From CAVPLU01 sp050012535 (GTDB taxonomy: Archaea > Thermoproteota > Bathyarchaeia > 40CM-2-53-6), in NCBI GenBank assembly GCA_050012535.1, contig JBEKGZ010000005.1:1-44185 (forward strand): a DNA stretch of 44,185 nt. Direction: 5' to 3'. The notes under the pieces were generated by a model. It was not told the origin of the DNA, did no database searches, and was given only the letters and a program-made list of their open reading frames with translations. This document shows, piece by piece, positions 26,314 to 35,112 of this stretch. Numbering within the stretch: the stretch's first letter is position 1; every line of letters starts with the position of its first letter. Made by a program: the position numbers and the translations under genes.

Positions 26314-26511
26314 GTCTTATCGAGCCCTCTGTCTTGTCTAAGACCTGAAAGGTTGAAAAACCTCTTCATTTCCGTCGGTTCAATGATTTCAGCAGTCTAG
26401 GATAGAGTGGATTAGTGACCGCGTTCGAGGCTGCCTGAACACTCTGAGATGACTGTCGCCCTGTCATGGTCCTGCGATCTAGAATCGTTTTGGTCCTGAA
26501 ACTCCGCGTGC

Positions 26512-26901
26512 TTAGACCTGATTCTTCTGCTTCAGCTTGAGGATTGCCTCTGCGAGGTTTCCGCCGGATTCTTTCAGTGCGATCTTAGCTTCGTCCACGG
26601 TCTTTCCGGTCTGGGCGGCCACCAGTTTCGCATCTTCCTCCGGAACCTCGGGCGACGTCGCCTCGGCTGATGGCGTCCTTTCGTGTGCAGATCCACCTGT
26701 GATCTGATACATCCTCTGTCCCTGAACGACAACCGACGTGACAACGGGCTCTTCGATGATGATCTCGCGAGTGGCGGTGCGTATCAGCACCTCAGTGACT
26801 CCACCGATCTCGTCGATTTTCATGCCCATCTTCTGCATCATTCGTTTCGCGTCTCTGCCCTGAGGTGCACCCTTCACAGCCTTGTACGCCTTGTATGCCA
26901 T
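26512..26901 (-). CDS. nac: Nascent polypeptide-associated complex protein (archaeal NAC)
   Basis: A 129-residue ribosome-associated chaperone. It has a basic N-terminus, the NAC core (MQKMGMKIDEIGGVTEVLIR ... VVVQGQRMYQITG) and a C-terminal UBA domain (DAKLVAAQTGKTVDEAKIAL). The linker is Glu/Pro-rich. Archaeal NAC forms homodimers that bind nascent chains. ATG start at 26901; the PUA gene precedes it by about 50 bases on the same strand. Confidence 0.94.
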   Translation of the reverse strand: MAYKAYKAVKGAPQGRDAKRMMQKMGMKIDEIGGVTEVLIRTATREIIIEEPVVTSVVVQGQRMYQITGGSAHERTPSAEATSPEVPEEDAKLVAAQTGKTVDEAKIALKESGGNLAEAILKLKQKNQV

Positions 26902-26949
26902 CGTCGGATCAGCTGATGAGAGCTGGTCACCATGAATGATCGGATAAGT

Positions 26950-27441
26950 CTATTGCGTCTGTTCGTCTGTTCCGACGCCTCGCCTGGTCTTCACGGCTAT
27001 TCCTCTCTTGAACTGGGTCATCTCCCACCCAGCTAGGACAGCTCGCCCTACGGCGAGGAGTTGCCGCTTTTCATCGACCACTATGACCTCATCCTGAGGC
27101 CTGATTGAGTGGTCTGCGCTCACAACGTGCTTGGCGAAGACGTTTCTCCCGGCTCTGATGAATTCCGCCACATCGCCACGAACCACGGCAACACGAGGCG
27201 GCTTCTTCATCGACGACAGAATGACCTTGGCCCCATCAGGCGTGAGGGCCAGAAAACCATCTCTCGCTCGCAAGGTTGAGATCAGTTTTCCATCATGGAA
27301 GATCAATCGTATCTTGTCTGTTTTTCCCGACCTCGTGAGCCCAATCGGCCCCTTGAAGAAGGCGTTACCCAGATGGCTGCCAAACTGATAGTTTGCGATG
27401 CCTCTGAGTTTCCTGAGATCCCGCCAAGTCGCTTTCTGCAT
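26950..27441 (-). CDS. PUA-domain RNA-binding protein
   Basis: About 163 residues from ATG at 27441 (MQKATWRDLRKLRGIANYQF). The frame is open upstream, but that part is basic, serine-rich and overlaps the divergent MBF1 promoter. The C-terminal 80 residues form a PUA domain: VFAKHVVSADHSIRPQDEVI ... LLAVGRAVLAGWEMTQFKRG ending in KTRRGV. It resembles the archaeal PUA proteins related to archaeosine transglycosylase. The RNA target is unknown. Confidence 0.85.
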   Translation of the reverse strand: MQKATWRDLRKLRGIANYQFGSHLGNAFFKGPIGLTRSGKTDKIRLIFHDGKLISTLRARDGFLALTPDGAKVILSSMKKPPRVAVVRGDVAEFIRAGRNVFAKHVVSADHSIRPQDEVIVVDEKRQLLAVGRAVLAGWEMTQFKRGIAVKTRRGVGTDEQTQ

Positions 27442-27488
27442 CAAGTGACACGCTTCGAGTAGAACGGTCAAACCATTTAAGCGTGGAC

Positions 27489-28064
27489 ATGGCTCATGTT
27501 GCGCGGTCGGGGCCCATTTTGAACTGTGACATTTGCGGGCGCCAGATCCACGGCAAACCGAATCGCGTCGTCGTCGAAGGTGCAGTGATGATGACGTGCG
27601 GCGCATGCGCGAGTCTGGGAACGCCATACCAGGCACCGAAGCCTATCCCTCTGACCAACCCAATTCCTGCATGGAGGCCCGTGCCCGCCGCAGCACCTCG
27701 TTCGGTTCCGTCTAAGCCAGCTGATAGGCGAGCTCCAAGAGAGGTTCAGGAACTCGACGTTGCTGACAACTATCCCCAGATCATACAGAAGGCAAGGAGA
27801 AAGCATGGGCTCAGCCAAGAGGACTTGGCGATGAAGGTGAAGGAACGCCTTTCCATGATCCAGAAGATAGAGCTCGGGAAGATGGTTCCCAACATGCGAT
27901 TGACGAAAGAACTCGAACATGTCCTACGAATCAAGTTGCTGGTGCTCACAAGCGAGCCTCAGGTCCCGAAACTTGCACCTGGCGTGATGAAGGAAGTTAC
28001 CCTAGCTGATGTCGCTAGGATTCGGAACAAAGAAGGAAAAGAAACAACAGAACTACAAGCCTGA
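27489..28064 (+). CDS. mbf1: Multiprotein bridging factor 1 (archaeal MBF1)
   Basis: A zinc-ribbon plus helix-turn-helix regulator. CDICGRQIHGKPNRVVVEG and CGAC form the ribbon, a proline-rich linker follows, and ARRKHGLSQEDLAMKVKERL / MIQKIELGKMVPNM is the HTH. Archaeal MBF1 binds ribosomes and may link transcription and translation. ATG at 27489 or GTG at 27483 can start it. Divergent from the PUA gene. Confidence 0.93.
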   Translation: MAHVARSGPILNCDICGRQIHGKPNRVVVEGAVMMTCGACASLGTPYQAPKPIPLTNPIPAWRPVPAAAPRSVPSKPADRRAPREVQELDVADNYPQIIQKARRKHGLSQEDLAMKVKERLSMIQKIELGKMVPNMRLTKELEHVLRIKLLVLTSEPQVPKLAPGVMKEVTLADVARIRNKEGKETTELQA

Positions 28065-28071
28065 GGCTGAA

Positions 28072-28686
28072 CTAGTGCCTAGGCTCGGTCAGGTTCACGA
28101 CTTTCTTACCGTGCGCTGATGGGATTATCTTCAGCTCTGCGTTCTCGAACTCCATCGAGAATTGCCTGCCTTCGAAGTATCTGTCAAGGAACATAGCTAG
28201 TGCGCTAACTTCGCTTATGGGCTGATTCGTCACCGCCACGTTCCAATCGGCAGCCCCAAACACATCCCCGGGCACCTTCTCTGCACCAACAACCACAAGC
28301 TTCGGTCTAGGCGAGGCGTTGATCGCCTTCATGGCTTCGGGCAACGGGATTCCGTACGCGGTGAGATGAGCAACCTCTCCACCCCTTGTTTTCCAATCCT
28401 TTACAGCTTGTCTCCAAGGCTCGCCCATCCGAATCCAGAAACTGCCACCGAATCGTTTACGCACGTCCAGAATCGTCTTCTCAAGCACGGTGTCGACCAC
28501 ATCCGCTAGGATGAGTCCGTCTGCTCCGAAGGCTCTGGCTGTGAGACACACATGTGTCGTAACCCTCAAATCGCGTGGGATTCTATGCCCCAACCGAAGG
28601 ACCACGATCTGCTCGGCCAAAGTATGTTGCCTACCGACAGTAATGTCTGGCCTCAAGGCTGAAAAGGTTCTCACGGGCGCTCCCAA
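28072..28686 (-). CDS. trm56: tRNA (cytidine-56-2'-O)-methyltransferase (aTrm56)
   Basis: A SPOUT-class methyltransferase that methylates the ribose of C56 in the T-loop of archaeal tRNAs using S-adenosylmethionine. The signature is IVVLRLGHRIPRDLRVTTHV followed by LTARAFGADG. Later, LTAYGIPLPEA and KLVVVGAEKVPGDVF (knot region) and AVTNQPISEVSALAMFLDR are present. The start is uncertain: TTG at 28686 gives 204 residues; TTG at 28620 gives 182, closer to the family norm. Convergent with the MBF1 gene. Confidence 0.92.
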   Translation of the reverse strand: MGAPVRTFSALRPDITVGRQHTLAEQIVVLRLGHRIPRDLRVTTHVCLTARAFGADGLILADVVDTVLEKTILDVRKRFGGSFWIRMGEPWRQAVKDWKTRGGEVAHLTAYGIPLPEAMKAINASPRPKLVVVGAEKVPGDVFGAADWNVAVTNQPISEVSALAMFLDRYFEGRQFSMEFENAELKIIPSAHGKKVVNLTEPRH

Positions 28687-28757
28687 GGCCGATCTGGATG
28701 AAGATTAAATTCCACGCCGCCAAAGGATAGGTATTCGTCTCGTTTGAGGGCTCTGAC

Positions 28758-29264
28758 ATGGCAGTCTTGGATGAAGAGCTGATGAAGGTCGCCCGTCTGT
28801 TTGGTGGCGACGATTCGGTAACGGTCGTTAACATCCTCAAGAAGAAGAGTGAAGCCACTGACGAAATGCTTGCGAACGAATCCGCTGTGAGATTGAACAC
28901 GGTAAGGAAGATCCTTTACAAACTTTACGACCATGGCTTGGTTTCGTGCACAAGAGTCCGGGACGAAAAGACCGGCTGGTTCATCTTCTACTGGAAACTG
29001 CAGACGGACCAGCTAGACGCCTTCATCCGGAGCAGAAAGAGGCGTGTTCTCGAGAAACTCAAGCATAAACTCGATTATGAGACAAACCACAGTTTCTTCA
29101 TCTGCAAGAAGTGCGGCGATGTACGAGTCACGTTCGAAGAGGCGATGGAATCGTCCTTCAGGTGCTCCAAGTGCGGTGGGCAACTTGAGAGCAGCGAAAA
29201 CGCCCCCGTAGTGGAGTTCTTGGAGAAACGGATTAAGCAGATAGAAGACGAGCTGAAACAGTGA
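28758..29264 (+). CDS. tfe: Transcription initiation factor E alpha (TFE)
   Basis: A 168-residue basal transcription factor that helps open the promoter with TBP, TFB and RNA polymerase. The N-terminal winged helix (VNILKKKSEATDEMLANESA ... VRKILYKLYDHGLVS) is followed by a linker helix and a zinc ribbon, FFICKKCGDVRV ... FRCSKCGGQL. The C-terminal helix is charged. ATG start at 28758. A DUF2110 gene follows on the same strand, a pairing known in archaea. Confidence 0.95.
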   Translation: MAVLDEELMKVARLFGGDDSVTVVNILKKKSEATDEMLANESAVRLNTVRKILYKLYDHGLVSCTRVRDEKTGWFIFYWKLQTDQLDAFIRSRKRRVLEKLKHKLDYETNHSFFICKKCGDVRVTFEEAMESSFRCSKCGGQLESSENAPVVEFLEKRIKQIEDELKQ

Positions 29265-29313
29265 CGCCACCAGCACAACCAGACCTCTCACCACATCTAA
29301 GGGTCCGATCGTC

Positions 29314-30099
29314 ATGAACGGCAGACTGGTGATAGCTGAAAGAATTCCGCATCATGCACAAAATGAACTGATGCCTGTCTTCAAATCAAAGATCGACAAG
29401 CTCTCGTCAGGTCTAGACGTCTCAGTGAAACTCGGAGTCTCCGCCAACAGTTTCGTTAATGGCGAGGTCCAAGGGTCAGATTCCGAGTTCTTCATTGAGC
29501 TGATCAAGAGAAAAATGGGGCTCGCGCCGCAGAACCTTTCCGACGTAGAAGTCCATGACAACTTCAAGGCCTTCGTGAGTGGGATCAATGCAAAGCGGCA
29601 GAGTATCGAAGTCGAGATCGGCCCAGTTTCGACGAATGTTAGGTCCGAAATAACGAGAGAGGCATTGATCGCTCAACTCTGCGATGGCAAGGCTATTCCC
29701 GTAGATAGAGTGGCGCAGACATATTGCGTCCAAGAAGGCACTCCAATACTGGTCAGGATCACATCTATCAATCCCGAGCGTCGGCAGATTGAAGCTTGGA
29801 TTTCGGATGATCAGGTTGCTCGATTCGAGCAATGGAGGCGTGAAAGAACGCACAGAATTATCGCGGTCGGAGGTTCTCATGATAGACTACGCGAGGCCAT
29901 GCGTCTCTCGAAAGCGGATAGAGACATCATACAGATCGAGGAATTGTCATTCACAGCGAACTCTCTTGTTTGCAAACTTGGAACAGACGCTCCGGGCATA
30001 ATCGCAAGGATCGGTCGCTTCGTCAGCGAATTCAGGCTCTATGCCTTTCTTCCTGAGAAAGTGGACAAGTTGCGGACCGGGGTTGCAGGCAAACAGTAG
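29314..30099 (+). CDS. DUF2110 family archaeal protein
   Basis: A 261-residue protein of the archaeal DUF2110 family, function unknown. It is found next to tfe in many archaea, so a role around transcription or RNA has been suggested by context. Visible features: an alpha/beta N-terminal half, an RNA-binding-like middle (GTPILVRITSINPERRQIEAWIS) and a C-terminal LGTDAPGIIARIGRFV helix. ATG start at 29314. Confidence 0.85.
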   Translation: MNGRLVIAERIPHHAQNELMPVFKSKIDKLSSGLDVSVKLGVSANSFVNGEVQGSDSEFFIELIKRKMGLAPQNLSDVEVHDNFKAFVSGINAKRQSIEVEIGPVSTNVRSEITREALIAQLCDGKAIPVDRVAQTYCVQEGTPILVRITSINPERRQIEAWISDDQVARFEQWRRERTHRIIAVGGSHDRLREAMRLSKADRDIIQIEELSFTANSLVCKLGTDAPGIIARIGRFVSEFRLYAFLPEKVDKLRTGVAGKQ

Positions 30100-30125
30100 A
30101 TTCCTTTCCAGAGCTGGTCATACTC

Positions 30126-30917
30126 GTGTCTCGCGTAGTTCGAGGTGAGTCGGAAACGGATAGCTGGCGTCTTCTCAACTTAGAATACGCGGATGCGCCT
30201 TCGAACCTCGCACTTGAGGAAGCCATAGCGCGGCAGGTGGGAGAAGACAAATCGCCACCAACACTGCGCATGTGGAGGAACCGTAGCGCAGCTATCATAG
30301 GTGAGAATCAATCTGCCGACGCAGAGGTGCGACTCGACGCCTGCGGGGAACTCGGTGTCGAGGTTGTGAGGCGCTTTACTGGAGGCGGGGCAGTCTACCA
30401 CGATCTGGGGAACCTGAACTACTCGATATGTACCCGTAGGTCGTCACCGTCGAGTCTCGGGCTCCAGCAAGCGGTATTCAAGCGAGGTCTCGACTGCGTC
30501 GTTGCATGCCTTAGCACCCTAGGCTTAGAATCGAATCGAATCCCCATCAACACGATACTGGTTCGCGGAAGAAAGATCTCGGGAGGAGCTGGCGCAATTC
30601 GTTGGGGAGCCGTCTTCTACCATGGCTCCATTCTGGTAAGCACGGATCTTGAGAGCGTGTGGAAGATACTGAGGTGGGAACAACCGCCAATGCTACGGGC
30701 CCTGGTTAAAAGCACACGTCTCCCTGTAACCTCTGTCAAGACGGAATTGGGACGAACGGTTCCTATCGACGAGGTCAAGGGAGCCTTCAGCGATGCATTC
30801 GCGGGAATCTTCAAGGCACAACTCGTTCCCGGTCCCACGACAGATCAGGAACTGCAAATGATCCCCGTTCTAATCAGGGAAAAGTACGGCACCACGGAAT
30901 GGAACCTCAAGACGTAG
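30126..30917 (+). CDS. lplA: Lipoate-protein ligase A-type protein
   Basis: A 263-residue protein of the biotin/lipoate ligase superfamily that attaches lipoate or a related acid to acyl carrier domains. Family motifs: EVVRRFTGGGAVYHDLGNLN, the lysine-containing RGRKISGGAGAI and VFYHGSILVSTD. Typical archaeal LplA proteins pair with a separate LplB; none is next to it. GTG start at 30126, following the DUF2110 stop by 26 bases. No lipoylated enzyme is encoded nearby. Confidence 0.92.
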   Translation: MSRVVRGESETDSWRLLNLEYADAPSNLALEEAIARQVGEDKSPPTLRMWRNRSAAIIGENQSADAEVRLDACGELGVEVVRRFTGGGAVYHDLGNLNYSICTRRSSPSSLGLQQAVFKRGLDCVVACLSTLGLESNRIPINTILVRGRKISGGAGAIRWGAVFYHGSILVSTDLESVWKILRWEQPPMLRALVKSTRLPVTSVKTELGRTVPIDEVKGAFSDAFAGIFKAQLVPGPTTDQELQMIPVLIREKYGTTEWNLKT

Positions 30918-31111
30918 CACACCCAGCACGGATGCAAGATTCGCCTTCTGGCGCAACGTCCTGACTTTACGTGTTACCCTATCCATATCTCGAAGGAAAG
31001 GCGGGGACCGCTTGGCCGGTTTCATCACGGATAATGTTATAGGTATGAGTAAGCTTACTTATGCTTAAGCCGGCATATCCAATGATGCGAACGTGGAATA
31101 GTTCCCTTGCA

Positions 31112-31657
31112 ATGAAGCGAATCACAGCCGTCCTTTTCTTGATCCTAGGTTTGGCAGCGTTTTCCTTGATGGTTACACCATCACATGCGTCGATGTCCAT
31201 GATCCGGGGTACCGTGTACTGGTACGACATGTACGGAAACCTCCGCCCGCTCCCGTGGGCGCAAGTCGTCGCCGAAGGGGACTCGGGAGAACCCGCGACA
31301 GTTTCCACGACCACTGACGGTACCTACATGATGTGGGTGGCGCCAGGATCGTACAACCTGACTGTCTCCGTCGACCCAGCGTATGTGCCCGAGAGCAAGA
31401 CTGTCACAGTATCTGACGGAGGCATCGCGACAGCCGACTTTGAGCTCCAACCCTCCGGCAAACCGGTCCCAGAGTATCCGCCTATGGCCCAACCACTCAT
31501 GCTCTTGATCGCTGCCCTCGCCGCGACAATCCTGATCCGCCGACGCAATCATACTCACTCACAAGCTGATGAACATCCGGCTGGTCCCTCACGATCTCAC
31601 ACAATCTCGAAACATGACCTGTTCACAGGCCTGATTCTGTCCTCGCAGACTGCATAA
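31112..31657 (+). CDS. Exported carboxypeptidase-regulatory-like domain protein with C-terminal anchor
   Basis: ATG at 31112 gives a clean signal peptide (MKRITAVLFLILGLAAFSLM ... SHA). Two earlier in-frame starts, 31061 and 31085, would add a non-conserved leader. The mature part is one beta-sandwich of the carboxypeptidase regulatory-like type (MIRGTVYWYDMYGNLRPLPW ... VSTTTDGTYMMWVAPGSYNL). Near the C-terminus PVPEYPP precedes a hydrophobic span and RRR, resembling the PEF-type sorting tails of archaeal surface proteins. About 40 polar residues follow, which is unusual for a sorting tail. Confidence 0.75.
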   Translation: MKRITAVLFLILGLAAFSLMVTPSHASMSMIRGTVYWYDMYGNLRPLPWAQVVAEGDSGEPATVSTTTDGTYMMWVAPGSYNLTVSVDPAYVPESKTVTVSDGGIATADFELQPSGKPVPEYPPMAQPLMLLIAALAATILIRRRNHTHSQADEHPAGPSRSHTISKHDLFTGLILSSQTA

Positions 31658-31702
31658 CGTAGAAATACGGTCTGCAGCCAGCTACAATGAAGATGAGATA
31701 GC

Positions 31703-32935
31703 TTGGCTCGACGCCTTGTACTCATTTCTGCTGAACTCGCATTGGCCCTCATGTGTCTGCTCGCTGTGTACCCAAACGCAGCTGCCGCATCCGGGGCCCC
31801 TAGTGAGCCAGCTGCTCCGAGCCTTTCTATGAGCTCTCCGACGCAGTATCCCTGGTACTATTGCGATCACTGGAACTACTCGTGGTGCTACCAGTACTAC
31901 GGGAACAACTACTCGTGGTCCTATCCGTCCTACTCATCTTATGCGTCTTATCCGTACTATCGATCCTATCCATACTACTACTATCCGACAACCACCTACG
32001 AGAAGACGAAGACGTTCGACCTCGACGTGGAAACCAATCCTGCCGGAATTGTTCCTGTAAACGGAAAGGGAACATACAACGACGGAACTGCGGCATCATT
32101 CAGCTTGACGTCACTTATTGCGCCACTGAACGCAAATCAACGCTATGTCTTCTCGTACTGGAGCGGGGATTTCTCAGGAGACTCACCCAGCGGGACGGTG
32201 ACGATGACCTCGGCGAAGAGAGTGGTCGCGAACTATCAACTCCAGAACTTCCTGAAGGTCTCGGTCGAGCCTACGGGAATTGCATCCGCGACAGGAGAAG
32301 GTTGGTACCTCCCAACCGAGTCTGTCATTGTAGGTCCGCTTCCGTCATCCATTTCAGGCGGCGACGATACTCGATACGTCCTACAGCAATGGACGGTCGA
32401 CTCTACTCCAGCTTCAGGAGACTCAATTGGAATCACGATGGATACTCCTCACACGATAGTCGCCCATTACAAGATGCAGTACTTGCTCACGGGCTCTTCC
32501 GATTACGGAGTCGTGGAGGGAGGAGGATGGTATGATGCGGGAAGCACTGCGACGCTCTCGGTCCCAACAGAGGTTGATACCAGCTACGGTGTGAAACAGG
32601 TGTTCCAGAAATGGACGGGAGATATGGAATCGGCGTCCGCAACCACCACAATCACGATGGATTCACCTCACACGCTCAGGGCTGTCTGGACAACTGATAG
32701 CACCATCCTGTACGCGACGATTGTGCTGGCAGTTTGCGCCGCATTCGCCGTGGGAATAGGACTGACTGTGTTCGCACTTGCGAGACTACGGGAAACCAAG
32801 CCGGCAGCGGTTCCGCCACCGAGACCAGTCGCGACAGTTGAACCAGTTCCAGAGAGACTGAAGCTAGCGCCAACGAAGAGGAAAGCTAAGCCACGACCGA
32901 AGCCGAGCCCGCCCGAACCTTCACCCGAATCGTAG
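31703..32935 (+). CDS. Surface protein with Tyr-rich segment, InlB-like B repeats and C-terminal anchor
   Basis: A 410-residue exported protein. Signal peptide at 1-29, then a low-complexity segment (about 49-99) with about 20 tyrosines in 51 residues. Three divergent InlB B-type repeats follow, near 105-180, 183-257 and 259-330, each with a pattern like RYVFSYWSGD and MTSAKRVVANY. A transmembrane helix at about 335-360 and a basic, proline-rich cytoplasmic tail (KLAPTKRKAKPRPK) end it. It probably displays an adhesive or structural domain outside the cell. TTG start at 31703. It follows another exported protein by 45 bases. Confidence 0.8.
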   Translation: MARRLVLISAELALALMCLLAVYPNAAAASGAPSEPAAPSLSMSSPTQYPWYYCDHWNYSWCYQYYGNNYSWSYPSYSSYASYPYYRSYPYYYYPTTTYEKTKTFDLDVETNPAGIVPVNGKGTYNDGTAASFSLTSLIAPLNANQRYVFSYWSGDFSGDSPSGTVTMTSAKRVVANYQLQNFLKVSVEPTGIASATGEGWYLPTESVIVGPLPSSISGGDDTRYVLQQWTVDSTPASGDSIGITMDTPHTIVAHYKMQYLLTGSSDYGVVEGGGWYDAGSTATLSVPTEVDTSYGVKQVFQKWTGDMESASATTTITMDSPHTLRAVWTTDSTILYATIVLAVCAAFAVGIGLTVFALARLRETKPAAVPPPRPVATVEPVPERLKLAPTKRKAKPRPKPSPPEPSPES

Positions 32936-32947
32936 GCGACCGCTCGC

Positions 32948-33142
32948 CTAGGCCGAGCTGCTCCTTCCTTTAGCGTCTGCTCTCTTGAGGAGAGATTGTG
33001 GGATCATAGGTTTGTGCTTGTCACAGTAGTATTCGGTTTCACCAAAGAAGTCTGTGAACCAGTCCGCCGTCGCCCCACAGACGGGAAAAGAACACAACTT
33101 GCGTCTGCTCGTGTCCTGTTCCTCTGCAGGCATTGGCCTCAC
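32948..33142 (-). CDS. Small zinc-binding protein
   Basis: A 64-residue protein. CSFPVCG, 18 residues of mixed sequence and CDKH form a likely CxxxxC/CxxH zinc site; the tail MIPQSLLKRADAKGRS is basic. No family was recognised. ATG at 33142 or the in-frame ATG three codons later may start it. The arrangement resembles many small archaeal zinc-finger proteins. Confidence 0.6.
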   Translation of the reverse strand: MRPMPAEEQDTSRRKLCSFPVCGATADWFTDFFGETEYYCDKHKPMIPQSLLKRADAKGRSSSA

Positions 33143-33334
33143 CTAGCTCCGTCGAAACCGAAGCAGTCTGAAGCGCCTTCAAGGTAAAGATTTGTTCGGT
33201 CTAAGGACTGATTCGGGGCTCTGCTAGTCCAGATTCGGGAAGCGTCAAGGCGAGTGCTATAGGAAGTGTAAAATTCTGATTCCAGCACCTGTTCTGCTGA
33301 AGACTAGAACACGCTAGTAGCTGGGAGCCATTCG

Positions 33335-34297
33335 ATGTTCGAAACTCGTGTGACTAAGATGTTCGGAACCAAGTATCCAATCGTCGGCGGCACCATGATG
33401 CATGTCTCGAAGCCCGAGTTCGTGGCCGCCATCTCGAATGCCGGCGCATTGGGGATGATGGCTTCGGCGATGTATGAGAGTCAGGATGAGTTCCGTCAAG
33501 CTGTCAGGAGGGTGAGAGATCTGACCGACAAGCCATTCGGCGTGAACTTGAGCCTCTTCCCAGCGATGAGACCCATAGACAACGACCTCTACGCCGAGGT
33601 CATACTCCAAGAACATGTTCCGATAGTCGAAACGAGCGGCCATCGCCCTCCCGAGGACTTGCTTGCTCGACTGAAGACCAACGGCGTGAAAACGATGCAC
33701 AAATGCGTGAGTGTCCGCCATGCACTCAGCGCACAGAAAGCCGGCGTGGATGCTGTGACCGTTTTCGGTACCGAGGGAGGGGGTCACATTGGCGAAGTCG
33801 GATTGACAACTATGGTCCTAGTGCCGACCGCCGTGGACGCGCTGAGCATTCCAGTGATTGCAGCTGGCGGTATTGTCAACGGCAGAGGACTAGTTGCAGC
33901 ATTGGCGCTGGGTGCTGAAGGAGTTACTGTCGGCACACGATTGTTGCTAACGTCGGAGTGCCCTATCCATGATAATCTCAAGCGAGCTCTAGCTTCTGCC
34001 ACCGAGCTTGACACGCTGCCAATCTTGGGCACTCTGCGAAACACCATCCGCGCCTGGAAGAATCCAGCTGCACTCAAGGTGGCCGAACTGGAATCCAAAC
34101 AGGCTGAGTTAGGTGAGATCCTGTCAGTTGTCGCAGGGACGGCGACGAAACGCATGTACGAAGACGGTGACCTAGACGCAGGCGTGATTCCGTGCAGTCA
34201 AAGCATAGGCCTCGTACATGAGATCAAGCCGGTAGCTGAGGTTATCGACGGAATGATGCGAGAGGCGTCAGAGATACTGAAAAGTCTGAACAAGTAG
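33335..34297 (+). CDS. Nitronate monooxygenase / 2-nitropropane dioxygenase family FMN enzyme
   Basis: A 320-residue FMN TIM-barrel protein. YPIVGGTMMHVSKPEFVAAI, NAGALGMMASAM, PFGVNLSLFP, FGTEGGGHIGE, VIAAGGIVNGRGLVAAL and GAEGVTVGTRLL are the family motifs and build the FMN site. The EGGGHIGE His is the candidate active-site base. Natural substrates of archaeal members are not settled; enoyl reductase-like or nitroalkane oxidation roles are both possible. ATG start at 33335. Confidence 0.9.
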   Translation: MFETRVTKMFGTKYPIVGGTMMHVSKPEFVAAISNAGALGMMASAMYESQDEFRQAVRRVRDLTDKPFGVNLSLFPAMRPIDNDLYAEVILQEHVPIVETSGHRPPEDLLARLKTNGVKTMHKCVSVRHALSAQKAGVDAVTVFGTEGGGHIGEVGLTTMVLVPTAVDALSIPVIAAGGIVNGRGLVAALALGAEGVTVGTRLLLTSECPIHDNLKRALASATELDTLPILGTLRNTIRAWKNPAALKVAELESKQAELGEILSVVAGTATKRMYEDGDLDAGVIPCSQSIGLVHEIKPVAEVIDGMMREASEILKSLNK

Positions 34298-34515
34298 ACC
34301 GCGAGAGGACAACACTAGGTCTGCAATATCGTCCTATACGCCCGATAGCGAATAAAATCAATTCCGGTCTACGTGTTTCTCGGGTGTGCAACGCCCCTTC
34401 TCAAGTATACAGCATTTCGTGTCGAACGGATCGCCCCTTCGTCGGGCGTGCAAAACCATCATTCCGACCTATGACACTCATGTCCTCATGGCATATGTCG
34501 GAAAACGACGCCGTA

Positions 34516-34539
34516 CTTATATAGGTACACTGATGTACC
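34516..34539 (+). promoter_or_regulatory. TATA box followed by a perfect dyad
   Basis: TTATATAG (34518-34525) is a TATA-like element. GGTACA-CTGA-TGTACC (34524-34539) is a perfect six-base dyad directly behind it, where an archaeal repressor could block initiation. A start site near 34545 would lie about 20 bases before the ATG of the short frame at 34565. Confidence 0.4.
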
Positions 34540-34564
34540 ATAGGCTTAGGTGGCGTGAACAAGG

Positions 34565-34654
34565 ATGGAAATCGAAGAAATCCTGAACATGGGTGCGTAC
34601 CAAAAGAACGCGCGAACCCTAACCCTCCGGCAATTACTTACGCTGGTCCTCTAG
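34565..34654 (+). CDS. Possible 29-residue microprotein
   Basis: An ATG-started frame at 34565 encoding MEIEEILNMGAYQKNARTLT and a leucine-rich end before TAG. AAGGATG overlaps the start as a weak ribosome site. It lies at the right distance behind the TATA/dyad element. The rest of the 34298-34660 gap shows no gene. It could be a truncated gene or leader peptide. Confidence 0.3.
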   Translation: MEIEEILNMGAYQKNARTLTLRQLLTLVL

Positions 34655-34660
34655 AGCCCT

Positions 34661-35026
34661 TCAGCGGAACTCAGGCCGGTCACGCAGCCACCGGGCGACC
34701 GCATAGAGAGTTGGATTGCCGCTCACATCCACCACAGGAACGCGGATGCCGGTCTCTTGGATGAGAACGGCGCTCTCGTAGGCGGGCATTGTCGCGAAGA
34801 TAAGGCTAGCCCAACGCATCCTGCCCTTCAACTGCTCCGCCACGACATCGTCGCTCACCGGCATCGTTGCATAGGCGAAGGCAATCCCGTTTGCCCACAT
34901 GAGGCTTCGGCCCATGGAACCTGGTGGAGCCCCGAAACTCTGCATCTCGAGCAACGCCGCTAGGGGGTATTCTACGACCTCATGAATCACGATCTCTTCC
35001 CATGGTTGATAGGTGATCTTGACCAT
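34661..35026 (-). CDS. Uncharacterised 121-residue protein
   Basis: An unrecognised alpha/beta protein. It has a regular start (MVKITYQPWEEIVIHEVVEY), hydrophobic stretches such as GIAFAYATMPV and ASLIFATMPAYESAV, and ends with YAVARWLRDRPEFR. No cysteine pairs, signal or membrane span are present. Codon use and compact composition look genuine. ATG at 35026. It stands alone between the nitronate monooxygenase and the phosphate regulator, on the minus strand. Confidence 0.6.
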   Translation of the reverse strand: MVKITYQPWEEIVIHEVVEYPLAALLEMQSFGAPPGSMGRSLMWANGIAFAYATMPVSDDVVAEQLKGRMRWASLIFATMPAYESAVLIQETGIRVPVVDVSGNPTLYAVARWLRDRPEFR

Positions 35027-35112
35027 TCGTCATCACATTGCTAGATTCATGACACTGCACTAATGCATAATGATTTCGAGGTCAGACGCGTCAAGCCCGA
35101 TGACGTGACCTG

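Noticed and set aside
26346..26364. AGGTT-GAAA-AACCT hairpin upstream of the decarboxylase as a terminator
   Set aside because: Short stem, no T-run on the expected strand, and located upstream of the gene rather than after one.
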